From Christensenella sp. UBA1750 (GTDB lineage Bacteria > Bacillota > Clostridia > Christensenellales > UBA1750), in contig DCHO01000081.1 in NCBI GenBank assembly GCA_002315655.1, positions 113,490 to 124,268 of the forward strand: a stretch of DNA of 10,779 bases, read 5' to 3'. The notes beneath the pieces were generated by a model. The model was not told the DNA's origin and made no database searches. It worked only from the letters and a program-made list of their open reading frames with translations. This document shows positions 4,941-10,779 of this stretch, in pieces. Positions within the stretch are counted from its first letter, which is position 1. Each line of letters starts with the position of its first letter. The position numbers and the translations under genes were made by a program.

Positions 4941-6680
4941 TTATTGACCCAGTACAGCGTCGTTGCAATAGGAGTTGGAAGCGAAGATTCCAACCATGGA
5001 GATGGGATCGTTGAAATCCGCCAACCAGGCGGAGGATGTCATCTGTGTGCTGCCGGAATCACGCAGGGTGAAGAACATGGAGTAATCCTGTGTGCTGATG
5101 AGAGCATTGATACCGATTACGGAGAAGTCCTGCTGAATGGACTCATAAAGACCGATCATGTCGTAGGCGGTTATTTCAATATTGAGCGGTGTGGCGTCAG
5201 ATAGGGTTCCGTCCTCGTCAAATTCATAGCCGGCTGCTAAAAGCAGCGTGCGGACTTCATTGAGGGTACCCTCGCGGTCATCGGTGATGGCAGTCGGATT
5301 GAAGAAAGTGGTTTGTATATCCTCATACATAATACCGCCGTTGCCGTCGGACATTCCGACAGGGATCATGGAGCCGGCGGGCGTGCTGCCATCCTGCAGG
5401 AGCACATTGCTGAGAAAATTGCGATCGATGAGCAGGCACAGAGCCTTGCGCACGCAGGCTGCTTCCTCAGTGGTCTTGTCTTTCAGAAAATCGCTGTTTG
5501 TTGGAAGAGCGAGATAATAGATACCGAAAGAGGAGCATTGATGAATTTCGGGGTCGTTTTCTTTGAGCAGCTTGCTGATGACGGAACTGGGGAGTGAGGT
5601 AATACAATCCAGATCACCGCTGGCATAAGCGGAATAGACGGTCGTGGCATCTGCGTTGAGCAGGATTTCAATACGATCCACATTGTCGGAATGATCCCAG
5701 TAATAATCATTCTTTTCAAAAGTGATATAGCTGTTGTACTTCCATTCATTGACGGTATATTGACCGGAGCAGACAAAGCCCGTATTCTGCGCCCATCCGC
5801 CGGGAATGGTTTCCCAGTTCTCGTTGGCTTCCACCACATCCTGACGCAGAGCAAAGAAGGGAGCATAAGACAGCAGATCGTAAATGTACGGACAAGGTGT
5901 GGTCAGATAAAAAACAAAGGTGCGGTCATCCAGAATATCAAGCCTGAGCTGTCCTTCCTCATAGCCCTCAAAGCAGTTGAACAGAAACTCATAGGGTGCC
6001 CCGGTCTGCGGGTCAGTGGTGCGCTGCCAGGAATAGACAAAGTTCTGAGCGGTGATGGGCACCCCATCTGACCAGTAGGAATCATCCCGCAGGGTCACGG
6101 TAAAGGTCAGCTGATCATCGGCGACCTCAATGCTTTGAGCAAGGTCATTAACGATTTTACCGTTTTCTTCAACCCGCGTAAGGCCACGAAAACACAGGTA
6201 AGTCGCAGCGAGAACCGAGGCCTCGGCACTTAATGTCGGGTCCATGTTGCTGATGTTGCTGAAACCGCCGATGCGCAGGGTGTCGTTTCCGTTGGTGAGT
6301 TTGATGCGTGAAAAATCAGCCATTGAGGAGGAACTGTAAACCTGACCTTCCACATACGGCTTGCTCATATACACGACAGAACTGTTATACAGTGGAATGA
6401 TCCAATACCCTGCCATGAGCATTTCTTCGGCTTCCCGGATGTACCGGGTTCGCACTTCCGTGTCGGTCTCGGTGTTGATCTTCTGCAGGAGCTCGTCATA
6501 CTGCGCCCAGTCGGTGTGCGGGTTCACAAGTTTATCAGAGACAAGCTCGGAAGCCGAAGGCACATGGGTAGGCAGTTGCACTTTTGCCGCTTCTTCCGTG
6601 CCGGAAGATTGACAGGCGCACAGAGAAACAAGGAGTGAAAGGATAAGCAGACAGGAAAGGAGGCTGCGGATTTTGTTCAT
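4941..6680 (-). CDS. oppA: Oligopeptide-binding lipoprotein (SBP_bac_5 family), apparently circularly permuted
   Basis: This 579-residue lipoprotein should capture peptides outside the membrane and pass them to OppBC. Residues 1-22 are a signal peptide ending LVSLCAC, with Cys23 as the lipid anchor. The order of the mature protein is unusual. Residues about 52-127 (DWAQYDELLQKINTETDTEV, then RYIREAEEMLM, IIPLYNSSVVYMSKPYV, DFSRIKL) match what is normally the C-terminal end of OppA-type proteins. The usual mature N-terminal region starts only at about 131 (NDTLRIGGFSNISNMDPTLS, FRGLTRVEENGKIVNDLAQS, WSDGVPITAQNFVYSWQRTT). The rest runs in normal order to AWLADFNDPI (551-560) and stops at SNSYCNDAVLGQ. 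In ordinary relatives the EYD.LI segment found here near residue 61 would follow at that point. Nothing is duplicated and nothing obvious is missing. AAGGGGG stands before the ATG, and oppF ends 18 bases upstream. Family certain, permutation very likely. Confidence 0.9.
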   Translation of the reverse strand: MNKIRSLLSCLLILSLLVSLCACQSSGTEEAAKVQLPTHVPSASELVSDKLVNPHTDWAQYDELLQKINTETDTEVRTRYIREAEEMLMAGYWIIPLYNSSVVYMSKPYVEGQVYSSSSMADFSRIKLTNGNDTLRIGGFSNISNMDPTLSAEASVLAATYLCFRGLTRVEENGKIVNDLAQSIEVADDQLTFTVTLRDDSYWSDGVPITAQNFVYSWQRTTDPQTGAPYEFLFNCFEGYEEGQLRLDILDDRTFVFYLTTPCPYIYDLLSYAPFFALRQDVVEANENWETIPGGWAQNTGFVCSGQYTVNEWKYNSYITFEKNDYYWDHSDNVDRIEILLNADATTVYSAYASGDLDCITSLPSSVISKLLKENDPEIHQCSSFGIYYLALPTNSDFLKDKTTEEAACVRKALCLLIDRNFLSNVLLQDGSTPAGSMIPVGMSDGNGGIMYEDIQTTFFNPTAITDDREGTLNEVRTLLLAAGYEFDEDGTLSDATPLNIEITAYDMIGLYESIQQDFSVIGINALISTQDYSMFFTLRDSGSTQMTSSAWLADFNDPISMVGIFASNSYCNDAVLGQ

Positions 6681-6698
6681 TCTGTTTGTTCCCCCTTA

Positions 6699-7655
6699 CT
6701 AAAACTTCCAGCAGGCTGCCGCATGGTCATTGCCACGTTCGGTCAGGCCGGGGCAGGCAGTTGCGCATTGTTCGTCCGCGTAAGGACAGCGGGTGCGGAA
6801 GGGACAGCCGGAGGGCGCATGGAGCGGCGAGGGCACGTCCCCGGTCAACTCGATGCGTTTCCGTGCTCTGGCCGCGTCCGGATCGGGCAGCGGTAATGCG
6901 GATAAGAGACATTGGGTGTAAGGATGAATGGGATGGTCGTAGACCTCGTCCACGTTGCCGATTTCCATGATGTGCCCCAAGTACATGATGGCGACGCGGG
7001 AAGAAATGTGCCGAACCACCAACAGATCATGGGAGATGAAAAGATAAGCGACGCCCAGTTTCTTCTGAAGGTCTTCAAACATATTGACGACCTGAGCCTG
7101 AATGGACACATCCAGCGCCGAAACCGGTTCATCCGCAATGATAAAATCGGGATGTACCGCTAGTGCCCGGGCAATGCCCACACGCTGGCGCTGACCGCCG
7201 GAGAACTCATGGGGATAGCGCCCGGAGAAATCGGGATTGAGCCCGACATAGCTCATGAGCTCCAGAATCTGCTCCCGGCGATCCGCTCTGCTCTTGTAGA
7301 GATGATGAACGTCCAAAGGTTCGCCGATAATGTCTTCCACCGTCATGCGGGGATCAAGGGAGGAATAAGGGTCCTGAAAAACCATCTGCATGGAGGGACG
7401 CAGCCTTTGAATGTTGCGCGCCGTGACTTCTTCGCCTTTGAAGAAAACCTTACCGCCTGTGGGAGTGTGCAGATGCAGAATGGTGCGTCCGACGGTGGAC
7501 TTGCCGCAGCCGGATTCACCCACCAGCCCCAAAGTTTCACCGGCGCGGATGGTGAAGGAAACATCATCCACGATCCTGGAGATGACCGTTTTGCCATTCA
7601 CCTTTTTTGGAAAGTATTTTTTCAGGTGCTCAACGCGGAGCAGTTCCTCAGTCAT
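6699..7655 (-). CDS. oppF: Oligopeptide/dipeptide ABC transporter ATPase, OppF/DppF type
   Basis: One of the two cytoplasmic ATPases that power OppBC. From the ATG at 7655 it has 318 residues; AGGAGG at 7662-7667 lies 6 bases before it, so a longer in-frame start at 7706 is unlikely. Walker A is GESGCGKST (46-54), the Q-loop MVFQDPYSSLDP (91-102), the signature FSGGQRQRVGIA (151-162), Walker B FIIADEP (171-177), and the switch histidine is His209 in FISHD. The C-terminal oligopeptide-transporter extension holds Cys284, 290, 297, 301 and 315 (GCPFRTRCPYADEQC), a pattern that in some relatives binds an iron-sulfur cluster. Its first eight bases (ATGACTGA) overlap the end of oppD, indicating translational coupling. 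It ends with TAG followed directly by TAA. All ATPase residues are intact. Confidence 0.95.
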   Translation of the reverse strand: MTEELLRVEHLKKYFPKKVNGKTVISRIVDDVSFTIRAGETLGLVGESGCGKSTVGRTILHLHTPTGGKVFFKGEEVTARNIQRLRPSMQMVFQDPYSSLDPRMTVEDIIGEPLDVHHLYKSRADRREQILELMSYVGLNPDFSGRYPHEFSGGQRQRVGIARALAVHPDFIIADEPVSALDVSIQAQVVNMFEDLQKKLGVAYLFISHDLLVVRHISSRVAIMYLGHIMEIGNVDEVYDHPIHPYTQCLLSALPLPDPDAARARKRIELTGDVPSPLHAPSGCPFRTRCPYADEQCATACPGLTERGNDHAAACWKF

Positions 7656-8661
7656 GGTGTGCCTCCTTTCCCATATTCTCCAAATATTGCCGATATTCCG
7701 GATCATTGCGCCAGCAGGTGGCGATATGTCCGGGGGAAACCTCCAGAGTCTGCGGTTTGTCCGTCAGGCAGATTTTCAGGGCTTCCTCACAACGCGGGCA
7801 GAAGGCACAGCCGGCAGGCAGGTGCCTGACATTGACGGGAGAGCCGCCGATGGGTTTCAGCCGATCACGACTCTGCCCATTGGGGATGGAAGCCAGCAGA
7901 CCCTTGGTATATTCGTGCCGGGGATGATAGAAAATATCCTGCACGGTGCCTTTTTCACAAACGCTGCCGCCGTAAAGCACCAACACCTCATCGCAGACCT
8001 CCGCAATGATTCCCAAATTGTGGGAGACGATGATGACCGCCATGCCCAGCTTGTTCCTGATTTCCAGAATAAGTTCCAGAATCTGCGCCTGAACGGTCAC
8101 GTCAAGCGCTGTGGTTGGCTCGTCGGCGATGAGAATGTCCGGCTCGCTGGCCAGCGCCATAGCAATCATGATGCGCTGTCTGCGTCCGCCGGAAAGCTCA
8201 TGAGGATATTGCTTCATGCGCCGCTCCGGGTCGTTCATGCCCACCAGTGTGAGCAGTTCTACAGCGCGCTGATAAGCTTCCCTGCCGCGCTTGCCGGTGT
8301 GCAGCGTCACGGCCTCCGTGATCTGTTTTCCGATGGTCAGCAGGGGATTTAAGGAGGTCATGGGGTCCTGAAAGATCATGGCACAGCCTTTTCCACGGAA
8401 GGCGCGCACCTTCTGCGGCGACCATAAGGACATATCCTCCCCTTTGAAGAGGATTTTCCCGCCCGTGATGCGACCTTCGGAATTCAGAATCTGTAAAATC
8501 GCCTGCATGGTTACGGATTTGCCCGAGCCGGATTCGCCGACAATGCCTAAGATTTGGCCTTTTTCCAGATCAAAGGAGACACCGGACAAGGCTTTGGCCT
8601 CCCCTGCCCGGTCAAAGAAGCTGACAGAAAGATCCTGTATTTTCAACACCGGTTCACTCAT
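7648..8661 (-). CDS. oppD: Oligopeptide/dipeptide ABC transporter ATPase, OppD/DppD type
   Basis: The second ATPase of the transporter, 337 residues from the ATG at 8661. GAGGTG lies 7 bases before it and overlaps an in-frame GTG at 8670, which would itself form a GTGA overlap with the oppC stop and remains an alternative start. Walker A is GESGSGKSV (42-50), the Q-loop MIFQDPMTSLNP (95-106), the signature LSGGRRQRIMIAMAL (156-170), Walker B ILIADEP (176-182) and the switch histidine His214. The residue after that histidine is Asn (SHNLG) where HDLG is usual, a mild change. The C-terminal extension carries Cys285, 288, 291, 298 and 316, a candidate iron-sulfur site like that seen in mycobacterial DppD. 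It should be functional. Confidence 0.95.
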   Translation of the reverse strand: MSEPVLKIQDLSVSFFDRAGEAKALSGVSFDLEKGQILGIVGESGSGKSVTMQAILQILNSEGRITGGKILFKGEDMSLWSPQKVRAFRGKGCAMIFQDPMTSLNPLLTIGKQITEAVTLHTGKRGREAYQRAVELLTLVGMNDPERRMKQYPHELSGGRRQRIMIAMALASEPDILIADEPTTALDVTVQAQILELILEIRNKLGMAVIIVSHNLGIIAEVCDEVLVLYGGSVCEKGTVQDIFYHPRHEYTKGLLASIPNGQSRDRLKPIGGSPVNVRHLPAGCAFCPRCEEALKICLTDKPQTLEVSPGHIATCWRNDPEYRQYLENMGKEAHHD

Positions 8662-8666
8662 TTTTC

Positions 8667-9743
8667 TCACCTCTTCAGTTTCGGGTCAAAGGCGTCCCGC
8701 AGACCGTCGCCCAGCAGATTGAGACTCAGCACAATCAGACAGATGACCAGGGAAGGAAAGATCATCTGGAAAGGATAAGTCGTGATGGCAGACATGGCGG
8801 TGTTGGCAAGGGAGCCTAAAGAGGGCATAGGCGCCTGCACCCCAAGGCCGATGAAGCTTAAGTAGCTCTCGGTGAAAATGGCCGAGGGAATCTCCAAAGT
8901 GGTGGAGACAATAATGATTGACAGGCAGTTGGGCAGAATGTGTTTTCGGATGATCCAGCCGGGCTTTGCGCCCAGGTTGTAGGCGGCGGTTACATAGTCA
9001 TTCTGCTTTACTGTCAGAATCTGCCCTCTGATGAGCCGCGCCATGGAGACCCAGTAAAACAGGCCGAAAACTAAGAACATGGACAGCATATTAGTGCCTA
9101 AGTTTTCCAGAACCGGGATACCCTGCAAATTGATGGATTCATTGAGCGCCACGGAAAGCAGGATGATGATGAGCATATCGGGAACGGAATAGATGATGTC
9201 TACAATCCGCATGATCAGCATATCTGCAAAGCCGCCGAAATAGCCCGCAATGCTGCCGAAAAACAGCCCGACAATGAGCACGATGAGGGAGGCGAAAATG
9301 CCCACCATGAAAGAGATTCGGGTGCCGTAGACCACGCGGATGAAATAGTCACGGCATTGGGAATCGGTGCCCATAAGATGCGGAAAACGGAAGTTGCCTT
9401 GGGCGATGTAGGCTTTTTCGGTTTCGGAGAAGGTCAGTGGTTTCAGGTTCTGCGCACCTATATCCCGTTCACCGTTGATTGTCAGAATCTCATCGTAGGA
9501 ATAGGGAACGATTATAGGGGCAAAAAGAATGACCGCCAGCATGATTACAAGCACGAAAAAGCTGCCCATGGCCAGTCTGTTCTTTTTGAGCTTGCGGATG
9601 CCGTCCTTAAACAGCGTGACGGATGCGCCCATTTCTTCGCGGCTTGCTTTCTCACTGTCGGTGGCCTTTTCCCATTTGGACAGATCCTGCTGCAGCGAAA
9701 AGAGCTGCTTTTTCGGGAGCGTATTGTTTGCTTCGCTTTTCAT
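8667..9743 (-). CDS. oppC: Oligopeptide ABC transporter permease, OppC/DppC type
   Basis: One half of the membrane channel. The ATG at 9743 is preferred because GAGGTG lies 6 bases before it; an upstream in-frame GTG at 9752 overlaps that site. The protein has 358 residues: a long charged cytoplasmic N-terminus (1-57), a first membrane helix at about 60-80, an outer loop of about 60 residues, and the family entry motif MGTDSQCRDYFIRVVYGTRIS (124-144), where GTDELGRD is more usual. The remaining helices follow, with the EAA motif TAAYNLGAKPGWIIRKHILP (252-271) that contacts the ATPase. The outer loop between the first helix and the GTD motif is longer than in typical relatives and may contact the permuted binding protein. 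It starts 10 bases after oppB and ends 5 bases before oppD. Confidence 0.93.
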   Translation of the reverse strand: MKSEANNTLPKKQLFSLQQDLSKWEKATDSEKASREEMGASVTLFKDGIRKLKKNRLAMGSFFVLVIMLAVILFAPIIVPYSYDEILTINGERDIGAQNLKPLTFSETEKAYIAQGNFRFPHLMGTDSQCRDYFIRVVYGTRISFMVGIFASLIVLIVGLFFGSIAGYFGGFADMLIMRIVDIIYSVPDMLIIILLSVALNESINLQGIPVLENLGTNMLSMFLVFGLFYWVSMARLIRGQILTVKQNDYVTAAYNLGAKPGWIIRKHILPNCLSIIIVSTTLEIPSAIFTESYLSFIGLGVQAPMPSLGSLANTAMSAITTYPFQMIFPSLVICLIVLSLNLLGDGLRDAFDPKLKR

Positions 9744-9753
9744 AACGCACACC

Positions 9754-10662
9754 TCAATCGTAACGGATTCTCGGGTCGATCACTTGATACAGAATGTCAC
9801 AGATCAGATTCATGATGACCATAAGAATGGCTAACAGCAGCGTCGTTGCCATGATCATGGTGTAATCCCTGGCTGTGATGGCGGTGACAAAGGAGCTTCC
9901 GATCCCCGCAATGTTGAAAATGGATTCCACGACCATGGAGCCTGTGACAATGTAGGCGATCTCCGGCCCCGCGAAGGTGATGATCGGGATGAGAGAATTT
10001 CGCAGCGCGTGGCGGAACAGCACCTTCCCGGAGGAAAGACCTTTGGCTTTGGCTGTGCGGATGTAGTCCTGCCCCAGCGCTTCCAGCATGGAGGTGCGTG
10101 CCAGCCTTGTGGTGTAGGCCATGGGATACATGGACAGTGCAAGGACGGGGAGCACATAGCTGGGGCTGTGAATGCTCCAGATGGGGAACCATTTGAGCTT
10201 GACGCAGAAGACAAACAGCAGCAGAATCGAGAGCACAAAGGAAGGGATGGCGGTTGTGAAGGTGGATAGAAACAGGATCAGCTTATCCAGAAATTTCCCC
10301 TTCTGATAAGCCGCCAGCGTGCCGAAAACGGTACCTGCGATGAGCGCAAGGCTCACGGCGGCAAGACCAAGCTTGCAGGAGATGGGGAAGGAGAGACGGA
10401 TGATTTCATTGATGGAGCGCCCGTCGGTGATGGAAACGCCAAGATCGCCTTTAAGCAGGCCTTTCAGATACAGAAAATACTGTGTGATCAGCGGCTCGTT
10501 GAGATGATACCGCTCGTTCAGGGCTTCCCTTGTCACATCGGAAAGCTTCTTTTGCTGGAAAGGGCCGCCTGGGATGATGTGCATGACAAAAAAAGTCAGC
10601 GTGCAGATTAAAATGATGGTCAACAGCGAGAGTAAAAAGCGTCTGAATATGGTTTTTGACAT
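9754..10662 (-). CDS. oppB: Oligopeptide ABC transporter permease, OppB/DppB type
   Basis: The other half of the channel and the first gene of the operon, 302 residues. It has the family N-terminus, with a membrane helix at about 8-28 ending FFVMHIIPGGPF, then the LNEPLITQYFLYLKGLLKGDLGVS region (54-77). Further helices lie at about 97-118, 128-155, 168-185, 224-245 and 270-292. The ATPase-contact EAA motif is TAKAKGLSSGKVLFRHALRN (203-222). It ends IDPRIRYD, typical of the family. AAGGAG lies about 9-10 bases before the ATG. Nothing is truncated. The substrate cannot be told from the sequence: the family includes peptide, nickel and plant-sugar importers, and peptides are the most likely. 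Confidence 0.95.
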   Translation of the reverse strand: MSKTIFRRFLLSLLTIILICTLTFFVMHIIPGGPFQQKKLSDVTREALNERYHLNEPLITQYFLYLKGLLKGDLGVSITDGRSINEIIRLSFPISCKLGLAAVSLALIAGTVFGTLAAYQKGKFLDKLILFLSTFTTAIPSFVLSILLLFVFCVKLKWFPIWSIHSPSYVLPVLALSMYPMAYTTRLARTSMLEALGQDYIRTAKAKGLSSGKVLFRHALRNSLIPIITFAGPEIAYIVTGSMVVESIFNIAGIGSSFVTAITARDYTMIMATTLLLAILMVIMNLICDILYQVIDPRIRYD

Positions 10663-10699
10663 TATACAGAACTCCTTTTTCAGCTTACAGAGTCAGATA

Positions 10700-10733
10700 G
10701 TGATAGGCGTGATACTTAGTGATAGTGTATCAC
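10700..10733. promoter_or_regulatory. Helically phased GTGATA array, probable operator of the opp operon
   Basis: GTGATA occurs at 10700-10705, 10709-10714 and 10719-10724, and its reverse complement TATCAC at 10728-10733. Successive starts are 9, 10 and 9 bases apart, close to one helical turn. The last two form a perfect palindrome, GTGATAGTGTATCAC (10719-10733), which covers the candidate -10 box of the operon. A repressor bound there would block transcription. The palindrome resembles TetR- or GntR-type operators in general form, but the regulator is not identifiable. Confidence 0.6.
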
Positions 10734-10752
10734 ACGGGACGGAAAAAGACAA
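10724..10752 (-). promoter_or_regulatory. oppB: Candidate sigma-A promoter of the opp operon
   Basis: On the minus strand, TTGTCT (10747-10752) and TACACT (10724-10729) are separated by 17 bases; each matches the consensus at 4 of 6 positions. It lies about 60 bases before the oppB ATG and coincides with the GTGATA array. Confidence 0.5.
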
Positions 10753-10779
10753 TTGCTTTGGTTGAACCTGCTGAAAAAT

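Larger units (their letters stand above)
10663..10779. other. Upstream region of the opp operon, no gene seen
   Basis: These 117 bases hold the oppB ribosome binding site, an array of GTGATA half-sites and a candidate promoter, all read on the minus strand. No coding frame with a ribosome binding site is visible. Confidence 0.5.

Noticed and set aside
4749..5204. A 151-codon plus-strand open frame crossing the oppA hairpin.
   Set aside because: It runs through the hairpin and antisense to the end of oppA, with no ribosome binding site.
4660..6450. Similar RYIRQAE and RYIREAE stretches in the small holin-like gene (near 4700) and in oppA (near 6440), with about 15 nearly identical bases.
   Set aside because: The similarity does not extend beyond this short stretch and is probably chance; it does not support a duplication.
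7209..7829. A 206-codon plus-strand open frame opposite oppF.
   Set aside because: Antisense shadow of a conserved ATPase gene; no supporting signals.
7411..8352. A 313-codon plus-strand open frame across oppF and oppD.
   Set aside because: It is antisense to two clear ATPase genes with all motifs intact; the translation has no recognisable features and no ribosome binding site.
1..10779. CRISPR arrays, tRNA or rRNA genes, transposases and integrases.
   Set aside because: No regularly spaced repeats, no tRNA- or rRNA-like sequence and no recombinase motifs were seen in the readable frames.

Overview
The window looks like chromosomal DNA of a low-to-mid GC Firmicute, probably a gut-type clostridium (Oscillospiraceae/Ruminococcaceae-like). 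The pointers are a gene derived from PolC, the replicative polymerase of Firmicutes, strong AGGAGG-type ribosome binding sites, a Gram-positive-style lipoprotein signal and a regulator type common in clostridia. The genus is inferred, not shown.

Positions 1-2440 (plus strand) look like accessory DNA. A partly captured inverted-repeat leader precedes a 604-residue protein that aligns by eye along much of PolC but has lost the PHP metal ligands, the exonuclease insert and the polymerase catalytic aspartates. A 101-residue unknown protein follows it. A second copy of the leader (about 27 of 30 bases the same, and the same distance of about 118 bases to the next ATG) then drives another start codon. 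Its reading frame collapses after a few codons, where the DNA joins the cut-off 3' end of an oppositely oriented membrane-protein gene. This looks like the edge of a mobile or cassette-like element, or a deletion scar.

Positions 2440-4733 hold the truncated membrane-protein gene (minus strand), a promoter region with divergent signals, a 404-residue regulator with a DNA-binding domain at each end (plus strand), a shared bidirectional terminator, and a small minus-strand gene resembling the tail of a phage holin.

Positions 4885-10779 hold a complete minus-strand oligopeptide ABC transporter operon in the order oppB-oppC-oppD-oppF-oppA. The genes are tightly packed and mostly translationally coupled. 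The operon starts at a promoter overlapped by helically phased GTGATA half-sites and ends in a strong hairpin directly after the oppA stop codon. OppB and OppC form the membrane channel, OppD and OppF are the ATPases, and OppA is the surface lipoprotein that captures substrate.

The main finding is that OppA appears to be naturally circularly permuted. The segment that normally ends these proteins sits at residues about 45-127, right after the lipoprotein signal. The usual beginning follows it, and the protein stops exactly where the moved segment would normally continue. The second finding is the apparently catalytically dead PolC relative, kept as a full-length open frame.
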